Shown: piece by piece, positions 44,003 through 55,197 of the stretch
Layout: every line of letters begins with the position of its first letter
Numbering within the stretch: the stretch's first letter is position 1
Assembly (NCBI GenBank): GCA_946800325.1
Contig: OX326959.1
Coordinates: 34,874,908-34,938,907, forward strand
DNA length: 64,000 nucleotides
Reading direction: 5' to 3'
From: Luzula sylvatica
Taxonomy: Eukaryota > Streptophyta > Magnoliopsida > Poales > Juncaceae
Program-made: the position numbers and the translations under genes
The notes under the pieces: generated by a model
Seen by the model: the letters and a program-made list of their open reading frames with translations, nothing else
The model's database searches: none
Told to the model about the DNA's origin: nothing

Positions 44003-46339
44003 TCTATGTTATTAATCCTACTAATACATTTTACAAGTATTTTTCTTAATCCTCAGAGTGCCACGTCATCATATTATTTTTAATTACACATGCATTGAAT
44101 CTAATTCCTGTCTAAATCCTCTCACTCACACTCCTTGCTCACAGTCCATGCATTGAATCTAATTCCTGTCCAAATCCTCTCATTCAAACTCCTTGCTCAC
44201 AAAGTCACATTCATATTACTTTTACACATGCATTGAATCTAATTCCTGTTTGAACCCTCACTCAAGTCACAACTCACAGTCACACCCCTTACTCTCACAC
44301 AGGCACGTTTAAACATATAAACACTCACCCACACTCTTTTTCTTTCTCTTTCACGAACACGTCTCTCGGTGGAGTTGGTATTTTCGGTTAACATGGTGCG
44401 GTTGAACTGACTTGGCCCTCAAATTCTTGTAATCTCCTCTCTGTGAATCTTCTAGGAATTGGTAATTTCCCTTTTTTCCATTTCCCTCTCTGTGAATTGG
44501 TCATATGGGTCGCGTCCCTTTGTCTTACCCTCTATCTTTTTGTCTGTTTTTGTACTATTAACCAAGGTACATCTGGAATGGCCATGGAAAGCTTCAACGG
44601 AGAGTGTTGATGAAGAGGCTCTACTTTGTATCTCTTCTTTTGCTAGAAAGATGAGATTCAAGGTATCTTTTAAATGCACAAATTAAACACTCCTATATTC
44701 TGGTTTTTCCCCTTTGATTCTACGAAATTCTGTGTTACTCTCTTGCTTTAATTGTTTTCTGAATATTTGAACCATTAATTTCCACCCTGTTTTGTCCTTG
44801 TATTGTGAATTTATAAGCCCTGTAAAGACTGCACCGAGTTTGAGTGGAAAGAATAAAATCATGAATTTTGGCAAATTTAATTACAAGAGGGAAGTTTTCA
44901 AAAAACTTATTATAATGTACTTGTGCTATGAATAAGCATTTTAATTTATCCAAAAAAGGATCAAATCAAGGATATTATAGTAGTTGATAATTGTCAGAGT
45001 ATTAAGAATTTTATTTATTAATTGAACTTATTATTTCATCAGCTCATTTATGACATAATGTTTATAATTGTTATAGAAGTTTAATATGTTCAAAAAGAAA
45101 AGAAATTATTATTCCAACACTAGAAGATTCAATTATAAATTAATTAAAAATATATTATTAAGCAAAATTTATGCATAATTTTTTGTAAAAAAGATAAGGA
45201 ATTAAATGAAAAATATTAAGATGACTATATTAAAGAAATGAAAAATTAATTAAATAACTTTGATATGCCTTTTAACTTTTCTCCTTAGTTTCGAGCGCTC
45301 TCTTCCAGACAAACATGAATTATGCAAATACTACTGTAAAATCGTTATATTTCCGAAATAGAAATTTCATTCTCATACTTAAATTGTAATTCCTAATCTT
45401 TCTCGACAGATTCGTGATGCAACTCAGATCCAGAGACAATTCATTTTCATTGAGGAATTTATAATCTTGGAACTGTTTTGGTAAATGAAATATTTTCTAC
45501 TCCAATAAAATATTTGAATTTTAAATTAAATATGATCATCTTCCTAAATTCTTCACAAGTGGTATAGAACACAGTTCATAAATGTTTATATTAGTTCATG
45601 CAGTGACTTGGATTGGTAAAAATGATATTGGTCATATTGAAGGATATATGTGATATTATGAGATTTTACACGAGCATATGTAATTAGTTCTTTTTTTGTG
45701 ATTATAGGATATTTCTTAGTTTAAATATATTCTCTTTATTTTATGAAACCATAATAAATGTATTCTCTTTATTTCTCACTGAAGTTCTTCTTAATTGTAA
45801 TAAATGGATATTTGCGAAAGGAACCATGTATTATTGGTAATTGCCAATAAGTCCCTGAATTGTTGATAATTAATAATGCAGAGTTTTTGAAGTTACTTGC
45901 TTAGTTTTTATGATAGTGCTATAAAGGTTCCATTTATAAAATAAAAAATAAAAAATAAATAAAAATAAAAAATCTTGCGCGATTTGTATAGTCTGGTTCT
46001 TGGTGCCTTCAAGAATTCAGGTTCAGATAATTATATAATTTTTGTTGCTTAACTTGATTTGTACTCATTGCAATACACTTGAATATGGAACTTGTAATTA
46101 AATTTTGATTTATGTGATTAATTTGTGATTTTATACATGTTAATTTTGAATGGATTTTTTTTCATAAATATTGTTTAGTTTATAAGTAAGTTCTACTTAT
46201 AATATTATTTGGTCGTGTTGATTTTTATTTGATTATTAAGAAAATCAAATACAAATAATATAAATGAACTAAAATAATTTAAACACAGTTGAACTACTAA
46301 ATAATATACCCCGCAGCGTAGCGCGGGTTATTTTCCTAG
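44003..46339 (+). mobile_element. Putative Helitron (about 2.3 kb)
   Basis: The 3' end is strong: hairpin CCCCGCAGCGTAGCGCGGG (46309-46327), then TTATTTTC, CTAG and T. A plausible 5' end is TCTATGTTATTAATCC at 44003, preceded by AT, with a TGCCACGTCATCA block 57 bases inside it, an arrangement often seen near plant Helitron 5' ends. No Rep/helicase is encoded. Near the 5' end a repeat of about 60 bp containing GCATTGAATCTAATTCCTGT occurs three times (44091, 44151, 44229). Open frames around 44459-44953 have no recognised product and might be captured gene pieces. The 3' end is firm; the 5' end is inferred. Confidence 0.5.
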
Positions 46340-46583
46340 TTTTAGAAATTTTAGAAATTGTGTAGTCTCTACACAAACCATATAGTGAGTTATAGTTATG
46401 TTTCTTTTTTTTCTCTTTTTTTTTTTTTTACGAAAACCCATAGGTGGTGATTATATATTATGACATACATACATTGGACCGTTAAATGCATATGAAAATT
46501 TTAAAAGGGTCCCTAAAATAATGTGAAATTTCACGAATATCTTTGCAAAAACTTTAAAAAATCATGGATATTACTTTCATAAT
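46340..46583. other. AT-rich spacer
   Basis: Nothing recognised. Confidence 0.4.
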
Positions 46584-46591
46584 CTCGTGGT

Positions 46592-47074
46592 TAGGAATGG
46601 ACAAATGATTCGATTTATTTGGAAACTAAACCAAATCGAACCGGTCGAATTCGGTTCAATCGGTTCGGTTTGGTTTAAAAATTGATAGTATTCGGTTTAT
46701 TCAGTTCGGTTCAGTTTTGGTATCTTCAAAATCGATTAATCCGAACCGGCCGAATTAATATTATTTTTCACGTTTTTTATTATGTTCATTTAATTGAATT
46801 TTCGTATTGTAAAATTAGAAATAACATAGTTATATTTTATATGATTTATTTTTATATTTTATTTTGCTAAATAAGATTTTAATTTTATCATTATAAAGTT
46901 ATTTATTCGGTTCAACCGAATAAATCGAATAAGAAATTCGGGTTATTCGGTTCGATTTTAAATCGGTTCAAATTTTATTCGGTTCGGGCGGTTCAGTTTG
47001 AATCTTGTTCGATTTGGTTTGAGTCGATTTGGTCTTATTCGGTTCAGTTCGGTTCAACTGAATGCCCACCCATA
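46592..47074. mobile_element. hAT-type MITE with CGGTTC repeats (483 bp)
   Basis: Perfect 8-bp duplication CTCGTGGT at 46584-46591 and 47075-47082. Ends TAGGAATGGACA / TGCCCACCCATA are imperfect inverted repeats of the TAGGGGTGGGCA type. Both subterminal regions are rich in TTCGGTTC and GGTTCGGTT units. Confidence 0.9.
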
Positions 47075-47269
47075 CTCGTGGTTATCCCTATATAATCATT
47101 AAAACATCATATACATATCCTATTATCTTGTTAAAAATTATCAATATGATTCTTCTTGTTAGTGATCTCAATTACCTAATTTTCAAAAAAAAAAAAATTC
47201 TGATTATGAATAACATAATATTTAAAACTATAAAAAAAATATTGTCAGATTTGTCTCATGATTTTGTTC

Positions 47270-47459
47270 CAAAATTGAAAATATCGGATCCGGTTCTGAC
47301 ACCAAAACCGAATATCGGATCCAGTTTCGAATCCAAAAATTAGTAATCATATCCATATCTGAATCCGCTCAGATCATGGTAATTTTTTTTTAATCCGGAT
47401 ATTTCTTCAAATACGGTTCGGATCGGTTCGGGCAATATCCACACCATTGACACCCCTAG
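47270..47459. mobile_element. Right end of another hAT-type MITE (partial)
   Basis: Ends ATTGACACCCCTAG, the complement of the common CTAGGGGTGTCAA hAT end, preceded by TCGGATCCGGTT and GGTTCGGATCGG units. No matching left end was found, so it is truncated or has a degraded left terminus. Confidence 0.5.
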
Positions 47460-48485
47460 CCAAGCCCCCTCCCAATAGATCCGTCATTGAAAATAATCAT
47501 GTTTTACTGATTATGGACATGTAAATGTCGAGTATGATATATATATTTACGAAACCCGAAATCCAAAACCCGAAACGAAATTACATATAAGCCTCTTCAT
47601 TTTTTATTACAAAAAAAAGTCTCCTACAAATTGTAAAAGGATAAGATTTAAAATGACCTTATCGTCGAGATTCTTCTCCAAATGCATGCGAAACACAAAT
47701 TTCTCCAATTAATTAATTATTTTATTCAAATTGCAAGTTGCTGATGTTGACCTATGAATCTTAGCAACAGGCTTGCCAAAACAATTAATCAGGGCTATTA
47801 GTTGGACTTTAGGTACTTATTTACTGATTAATTACCGATTCAGCAAAGATTACGATCGTGAAATATATAATTAGAATTTCAACATTTCGATTATAACTTA
47901 TAAGCTTACCACAAGTCAATTAACTTACCTTAAAAAAAACCATGTCAGATGAATTTGATCGAAGGTGGCAGGATCGAATTGATTATTTTTTGATGGCATG
48001 CTATTCGTGAATTTATCACTGAGATAGATTAATTATGATGTTGAATTGAATTTTCACCAGTCTATTTTATGATGTATGATGTATTTGGTTCTGTATCACC
48101 ATTCATTGAATTCAGTGTAATCATTAATTCAAAAAAATGGTCATCATACAATTAAAAAAAGGTAATCATTAATCTAAATATGTATATCCACGACTAGTCG
48201 TGATTTGTAATCTAATACTGAATTTTGCTAATGAAAAGTCTCAGTAGGCAAATCGCCTACTAACTAAAAAAAATTGTAATCACTAATTCGATGACAATTT
48301 ATTTTAATAAAAAAAAATAGAGTTAGTAATTCCAAAAAAACATACAATAACGAGATAGACGCCTAATTCACCGAGTAGGTGTTCCTAAACAAAACAGAGC
48401 TGTAAAGCTATTTGGAAGAGAAATTCTACCAGTACCGCGACTGCAAAAGAGCTGAATCGTACACTCAAATCGATCTGCTAGCTAT
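47460..48485. other. Intergenic sequence downstream of the CHX gene
   Basis: No gene. The part nearest 48485 should contain the CHX 3' UTR on the minus strand. Confidence 0.5.
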
Positions 48486-51400
48486 TCAGAGTTTATGTTG
48501 TTGCACAATGAGCACGTTGGCCTCGCATGAACTGTCCATTGCGAGCATGTCTCCTATCACGCCGAGCTCCGGGGACTCGATCCATTGTTCCAAATCGTCT
48601 TTCATTAACACGTGATCTTGTTTTTTTCCTACAATTAACAAATCGAACTTGTCCCCTAGTGCGAGTACCACCGAAGACGCTTTCTCCAAGTTCTCCACGG
48701 TGATCTCGCTAACAGTCACGTGGTTGTTTGCCACATGAGCTGCTTTAAACTCGGAGATCACGTTCTCGTCACATTCTTTGCCCTTATCTTCGTTCATTAA
48801 TTGTTGGCTTGTAGTTTTGCTCGATACAAGAAAGCATATAATACTGAGATGGACACTCGGGTGGCATGCTATACGTGATGAAATAGCGATTGCCTCTCGG
48901 TCGTCGGGGCCTCCCCAGAAAAGAACACCGATGTGGTACTGCGGACGTTGAGGTGTCAAGATCGTTGATTTGCCATGGTAAACCATTATGCCGATGGAGC
49001 ATTGTGCCTGTCATTTCGTTGAATCGATCATTAAAAAGAGATAAAAAAAGATATAATTTAACCTAGCTGGAATTATTACCTGTTCAAGAACTAAGGGAAC
49101 AAGTGCACGCACGGTACCGACATCCTCCAAATCAGCCATGGTATTCTTCTTCGGGTAGGGGACCACTACAAGTGCAACATTCCTCTCCAAAACCAGTGAG
49201 CAGATATCTAGATGCATCGTCTTTAGCAGAGTTACTGAGGTGAATGGTAAAACCATAATGCCGTTCTTCTTAGTCTGTTAAATTCAATTGATTATATAAG
49301 ATTCTTGTCATCGGATTTCACGCTGCAATTAAAAAAATGTAGGTGTTACCTGTTCGAATGCTATGAATCTGTTGTGGACAGGGTCCATTTGTGTCGGGTT
49401 GATAAAGCCCTTTTGGTTGCGGTGACAGATAAGGCTCGATGTCGAACAAGCTAGTAATTCTACAACGTGGACGGTGTAAATGCACATGGGGTTACCAGAT
49501 CCAGAGCATGAGGTGGATTCGAGGAACTCGAGCAAAGCAGGAATAGGCTTATCATTACAGAAGCAAGCCATAACACGGAACTCAGCATGCGACGATACAT
49601 TTTGTACAGTTCGGCGCCCTATTTGGTTTTTCCCAGCCAAAAATGGTTTATAGAAAATTGAGACCAATGGCACAGATATTGCTGTTATAGCAATAGTTGG
49701 CAAGAGCAATGCTGTGAATGTCGCTTTATCGATTAACTGTACATGTATATGAATGTGTCAAAATTTTGCCAATGCGCTTCAAATGAATCTCAATAACATT
49801 AAGTATGTACCTTTGTAGAAACCATGCTCAGAAATATGAGGAACTCGAGAAAGCCTCTAAAATTCATCATGAGGCCTAACAACATCCCTTCTTTAAGAGT
49901 TCTCTTGCAATACACCGCAGCAGCAGTGTTTGCAGCAATCTTAGATATGAATGTGATTAGCACGATGAACATTACTATCATCGAGTAACCGAGTTTTTGT
50001 AGTAGTCCATTCCAATCAATATAGAACCCCTCGGTCACGAACACCAGCGGGACGAGCAACTCCGAGGCCACCAAGTCCACCCTCTCGATTAAAGCTGTTC
50101 CTAGTGGAGGTCCATGTGGCAGTGCCAAACCCATGATAATTGGCCCGTCACCGTATGTGAAACCGATCAAGTCACTAACCAGCGCCACAGTGAATACCGA
50201 AAGTGTTATCATGAAGATGTGCACCTCCCTGTTCGATGTACATCCATATCAAGCTCAGTAATAACACGGAGACAAAAAAATTCCTTATATTTATTACTAA
50301 ATATATATTCGACAAATTTCTGTAACTTTGTCGAATATAAAATTAAGGAATGAAAGTACCTAACACGGACGTCGGCTGGTGTATTGCGAATAATCCATTG
50401 AGTATAGGGTCTAAATAAAGTCATTATGAAGGCAAAAAGGCCTGAAAAGCCAAGGAAAACCTTCAAGCCGAAAATCAATTGTACACGAGAATGCTTAGCA
50501 ATCGTGCTTACTACAAGGACAGACCACCCTAACATGCATTGTGCCATGGACGATGCCATTGCCAAGCGACCAATGTCACTGTTGAGGAGGCCCAACTCGG
50601 CTAAAAGCTCGGACTGCGTTATGGGGTATGTGGTACAAAGCGGGTGTAACACGAAGATAAGAAAATCAACTTTTTGTCCATCGAGGAAATGATCAATATA
50701 TGGGCGAAAAAGAGCATAAGCTGAGAATGCCATTGCGAGTGGGAAAAATAAACTTGCAAGGCCTATGATAAATGGTTCCTTCTTCTTATATTGCCGAACC
50801 ATGGAGTAATCCAACTTCACCGCGGACATGAACAAGTTCAACAGTATTCCGATTGATCCGACCACGTATTCTAGTCTCCGATTTGAAGGACCAAAACTAT
50901 TTTTGTTGGCTGGTTTAGGGAGAAAAGCAAAGACGACAATGCCGCTCTGCGGTACAAAAAAAAAATAACAGTTTATCTTCGGCTTCTTTTATTTTGGGTA
51001 ATTATGCCCTACCCCCCCATTTCCCCCGCCTACCCTCGATATCATTAATGGGGGGATTAATGGTTAATTGGAGATTACTTAGCATCATCATTAACAAAAC
51101 TAAATCAGATTAACCATTAATTAATCCGGATTAACCATTAATCCACTGTTACACATTAAATACAATTAACAGTTAATCCGATTAACCATTAATTGAGTTA
51201 ATTACTCTCCTAATTAACTGTTAATTAGGAGATCGAGGGTAGGTGGGGGAAAGTGGGGGGTACTGTATATGGCCTCTTTTATTTTTATCTTTTGGCACAA
51301 ATAATTAAAATTTAGATAGTAAAGGATATTCCTTACCACCAATTGGGACACGATTCGAGGCTGCTTGAGATAGCGAAAAAAGATGTTGAGGATTCGAGAT

Positions 51401-51678
51401 ACGACAATGACAATCACAATGACTGCCAAAAGATGAAGCAAAAATGACGAGAAGATCCCCTCCTCGTGGCCGTCGATATTTTTGTTGCTCTTTAATAAGT
51501 GCATAAATTGCGGGCTCGAGTTAGCAGTTGTTTGGAAAATCCACTGGCCAACGCTGGAGAGACTGCCCATCCCTTCTGTATAGCAAGCCATGGTTGCATT
51601 GTCAGGATTACCGCTATATTGCGGCACTGGAGAAGATACTGGAGGATATAAGGTTCCATTCGAATGAGACTGGTTCAT
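48486..51678 (-). CDS. CHX-type monovalent cation/H+ antiporter (CPA2 family), 816 aa, six exons
   Basis: Six minus-strand exons join in phase: 51678-51337, 50946-50360, 50228-49811, 49736-49350, 49274-49080 and 49007-48486, each with GT...AG boundaries (for example donor GTAAGG after SQLV). CHX proteins exchange K+ or Na+ for H+ in plasma membrane or endomembranes. The N-terminal half is the multi-pass Na+/H+ exchanger domain, with PRIVSQLV, ELLAELGLLNSDIGRLAM, VSDLIG and MMNFRGFLEFLIF stretches. The C-terminal half (about residue 480 on) is the soluble regulatory region with FRVMACFCNDKPIPALLEFLE, IMVLPF and a final FDLLIVGKKQD...ELGVIGDML. The length, 816 aa, is normal for the family. Odd point: after RLAMASSM the family's conserved Asp (usually '...ND' or '...SD') appears to be Cys251. 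A MITE lies in intron 1. The start is the first ATG before the membrane domain. Confidence 0.92.
50960..51275. mobile_element. MITE in CHX intron 1 (about 275-300 bp)
   Basis: Inverted ends share CCCCC(C)A(C/T)TTTCCCCC(G/A)CC and CTACCCTCGAT near 51008-51040 and 51230-51270. The flanks TCTTTTATTTT (about 50984-50994 and 51276-51286) look like a target duplication of 9-11 bp. The interior is TTAACCATTAAT-type repeats. A related element is at 53612-54129. It does not touch either splice site. Confidence 0.75.
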
Positions 51679-52809
51679 CTCTTTCTATGTTGTGAAAGAG
51701 GAGTACTGAGATTTATTGCTTGGTCCAAAAGAAATATTAGCCTTAATTTGACTGATGTATCATCATCAGCAAATTAAAGTACTGGAAACAAGAAGATCAT
51801 ATTTTCAATTCGTCAAGACATGTAATGAATTGGGGTAGGCTTTGTTTGTTATTTTCTTTGGTTCGAATAACTTACTCTAAACAAATTAGTCAAGAAAAGG
51901 AATTTTGGTTTTCTCCATTTCGGACAAAACATTGAATGTAAATATATATCTAAGACATATATGAAATACAATTACTTCATGTGTATGGGTAAATGTAATT
52001 CTCCAGTTTAAGACGTAATGGAGGGGTGCTTAACTTTTGGATCCTCGATAAGCAGTTTAGAACGTCTGTCTCTAGAAGTCGAAATAAGTTTAAGAGTAGA
52101 GGACGGGTGAGTCAAAACTTTTACAATTCTTTAAATTAGCAAATTCATAGGCGTTTGGCCTCTGGTTTCTAGCAACTTACGGTTAGTTAATAACTTACAA
52201 GGTGATAAAGGCATGATCGTCCAATCCTACCATTTCACATCGTTACATGTGTTCCATCTTATTATATACTAATGGGAAATTATACAATGTCCCCCGAATG
52301 CAGCATGGTTCTTATCTCAATCAACTATTCTCATGGTACAAACATGATACGTAAAAAATGTTGGGAGTGCCATATCAAACCTCTATATTAATAGTTTAAT
52401 ATATAAGAACAATGAGGAAACGGTTCAACATGTTATGGACGGTTGTTTTTCAGAGACGGATCTTAGTAAGGATCGGGGAGGAGGGGCATGATCCCCCCCT
52501 CCACCCGCGCGCACACACACACAACTCTCCATCAAGATCCGCCACTTGTTGTCCTTACTCCAAAGAATTATATACTATCCGAGTTCTAAAGTACTTCATG
52601 TATATGGACAATTTATCAATTCTGGATCTACTACTAAGAATAAAAATTCAAAATATTTAGTGTTGATTACTTGTTTTGTAATACGGGGAGAACGTGCGCT
52701 TCAATATTCTTTTTTTTAATAGAGCGGCTATTGCAGATTTTTGAAATTTCATATATAAAATAATGGTATTTACAATGAAAAATACAAAAATTAAAACGTA
52801 AATTGTTAC
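51679..52809. other. Upstream region of the CHX gene
   Basis: No gene recognised. The minus-strand CHX promoter should lie within the first few hundred bases. The open frame 52412-52660 has no known domain. Confidence 0.4.
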
Positions 52810-53103
52810 TCTGCCTACCAAAGCTTTGTACTAGTTGTTCATCCTATTCCATAGTTTAGCATGCTCGGTTGCTTGGATAGCTACGGACCTCGGTGTATTT
52901 GACTTGATGCGAAATAACCTCGTATTTCTTTCCTTCCATGTACCCCATAGAGTTGTCATTCATCATGTATCCCATACTCTTTGTTCTTGTTTGGGCTCTC
53001 TTGCTTCGTTCCATGTGTCGATAACGTTTCCTCGACTCGATGGCACTATCCGGTCCGGGTTAATATTCTTGCTTATCCTCCAAACCGCCTTAGTGAAGGT
53101 GCA
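52810..53103 (-). pseudogene. LINE relic, part 2 of zf-RVT tail (3' of the hAT insertion on the gene strand)
   Basis: On the minus strand a frame reads TKAVWRISKNINP near 53050-53100 and later TTLWGTWKERNTRLFRIKS near 52890-52950, both typical of the LINE ORF2 C-terminus ('FT..VW' and 'LW..WKERN..IF'). Frameshifts and a stop are present. The other part (53562-53612) is separated from it by a 458-bp hAT element. Confidence 0.7.
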
Positions 53104-53561
53104 TAGAGGTGACAATTCGGGTGGGTCGGGTCATAATTGGATGGGTATTTTCAGGTTCAGATTATTTTCGGATTCGGATCGGGTCGGGTTGTGTTCGGAT
53201 TTTTTCCGAGTTAAGTTAAGTGTTAGGATCAGATTTTTCGGGTTCGGTTATGTCGGGTTTGAATTAATTTAAGTTTCGGACAAAAATAAAATTGACTTAA
53301 TTTTTCACGGTACATGTTTTTTTATTATCTCCATCCTCTCTTTTCGGCTTAAATTCGGTCTCGGACTACTCGATTTCGGATCGGGTCAAGTTCTAGTACC
53401 GAATAAAAACATCTAATTTCGAGTTCGGGTTATTTAGACCCGGATTGTTCGAGTCGGGTTGTTTGATTTTTTTTAAATTATATCTAGTCAACTAGGGTTG
53501 GACTTCGGATTCAGGTTATCCGGGTCAATTTTTCGGGTTACGATTATCTTTGCCGGTTCTA
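53104..53561. mobile_element. hAT-type MITE with TCGGGT repeats, inserted in a LINE relic (458 bp)
   Basis: Ends TAGAGGTGACAATTCGGG / TTTGCCGGTTCTA, flanked by AAGGTGCA / AAAGTGCA (53096-53103 and 53562-53569, seven of eight identical). Subterminal regions carry TCGGGT and TTCGGATC units, like the elements at 15937 and 39471. Removing it rejoins the LINE motif QCTF|TKAVW. Confidence 0.85.
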
Positions 53562-53612
53562 AAAGTGCACTGTACTAAAAGGTGTTTCGTTGTTTCTTGA
53601 TGCCTTTTACAC
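53562..53612 (-). pseudogene. LINE relic, part 1 of zf-RVT tail
   Basis: On the minus strand LCKRHQETTKHLLVQCTF matches the plant LINE zinc-finger-like tail (C..C....ET..HL...C.F). It continues, after the hAT element, as TKAVW in 52810-53103. The upstream side is cut by MITEs at 53612. Confidence 0.7.
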
Positions 53613-54129
53613 AAGAGGTCATATATTGTACCCCTCTATTTCCCCCACAACACCCTCTATATTTCTAATTAATGATTAATTAGCATGGTCATTAATAAAA
53701 ATATACTATGTTAATAATTAATTAATATATAATTAAAATATATATACATTAACAATTCTTAACTAATATCAATTAACCGTTAATCGGATGTACTTTTGTT
53801 AATGACCATGCTAATTAATCATCAATTAATGGTTAATTGGTGATATATATGGTGTTGTTGGGAAATGAGGGGGTATGATATAATTGGGGAGTGCTATGAT
53901 AGACCCATTTTCTTATCATGGACCCATTTTCAAAAAATTATTTTAAGAATTTTAGCTATTTATTAATTAATTCTACAAAATTTATGTTTTGAATAACATT
54001 AAATGATAAATATACACTAGAATCTTACAAAAAATATCATTATTTCACAAATATTCGAATTTTTTTTAAAAAAAAATGGGTCCATGATAAGAAAATGGGT
54101 CTATCATAACACTCCCCGATATAATTATC
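53612..54129. mobile_element. MITE related to the CHX intron 1 element, itself interrupted by another MITE
   Basis: The left end GGTCATATATTGTACCCC with CCTCTATTTCCCCCACAACACC is mirrored on the right by GGTGTTGTTGGGAAATGAGG and GGGGGTATGATATAATT. The right end is displaced by an insertion at 53886-54117. A rough duplication CCTTTTACAC / CCTTTACATA flanks it. The interior has TTAACCGTTAAT and ATTAATTAGCAT repeats. Confidence 0.65.
53886..54117. mobile_element. MITE with 9-bp duplication (232 bp), nested
   Basis: Perfect 9-bp duplication GATATAATT at 53877-53885 and 54118-54126. Ends GGGGAGTGCTATGATAG / CTATCATAACACTCCCC, then AAAATGGGTCCATGATAAG inverted copies. The 9-bp duplication fits Mutator-like elements. 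It sits in the right end of the MITE at 53612. Confidence 0.92.
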
Positions 54130-55197
54130 CTTTACATAATTGGCAAAAACGTCGTATGGGATCATCCTTTTGGTTCTAGTACATATGCCGTATTGATTCT
54201 ACCATGTAATACTAGTCATATGAACAACACCACTTTGGGTGGTGCCATAGTTGTCCAAGTTTTTTTTGCCAATGATTAGTATCTGAGATTCAGTGTGAAA
54301 TTCAAGGCTTCAAACTAGCTTTCGTAGTTTTAAGTTAAAATCTTATTTCGCAAAACTTGTAAATTTAAGACACATATATAATAAATAAAGAAGACTCGAT
54401 GGTACTTCCTGTCAATGGGACTTGAATCAATAACTTCTCACAACATATGATTTTTTTTGTGTGTCATACTCAACCAACCATGTTTTGAGTTCATTAACAT
54501 AAATTAAGACTTATATTATATTTATAATAAAAATTTGGGTGTAGAGATCTTAAAGTCTACCACAATTCATAAAAAAAAAAAAATTAGTGACCTACAGCAG
54601 TAAAATATAGATGAATCACTCAGATTTGAGCATATATATTGTATATGTTTTTTTTTTTTTGAAAATAATATATATTGTATATGTTAATCGAGCTTTTCCA
54701 AAAGAAAAATAGATTATTCATGTTAATCGAGCTTTTTTTTTTTATCTTTTACTTTTGAATCCATTTTTCATTGATGCAAAACATTAAGATGAGTTCGCAG
54801 CTTTAAATCATGCAAAGAAGATTCCCTCATTCCTTCTTTCTATATCAAGGAAATTTTCTCGTTTTATTTCAAAAGCACCATGTAGTATTTTAAACTTCCA
54901 TTCTGGAACTTTCACAAATGTGATTTTCAATCATACATGATAATTTTATCAAATACAAAGAGAAAATATATGATACAACACCACTGCAAAACAAACTACT
55001 GTCTATCGAATTTTCGATAAGACAATACTCGTATTGCTTACAGAATGCTTTAATGACTACCGTTCACGGTCGGTAATAAGTGATCGGAAACATTACGTCG
55101 TTAATAATATTATTTGCGACGGTGTGGTCGCAATACTCATTATTGCCGACAAGACTATTAGCTACGGACAATTACGTCGTTAACACATGAACTTACA
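54130..55197. other. Intergenic, with a SINE-like copy and possible CACTA-like end
   Basis: A SINE-like copy lies on the minus strand near 54410-54500. 54980-55190 starts CACTGCAAAACAAAC and contains repeated GTCGTTAA and GCGACGGT-type motifs, suggestive of a decayed CACTA end. No gene. Confidence 0.4.
54410..54500 (-). mobile_element. SINE-like element, copy 1
   Basis: On the minus strand it reads TGGTTGGTTGAGTATG (A-box-like), then TCATATGTTGTGA and TTGATTCAAGTCCC (B-box-like), then CATTGACAGG. A matching copy in plus orientation is at 56060-56140, with shared AAAAAATCATATGTTGTGA and CATTGACA. Confidence 0.55.
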
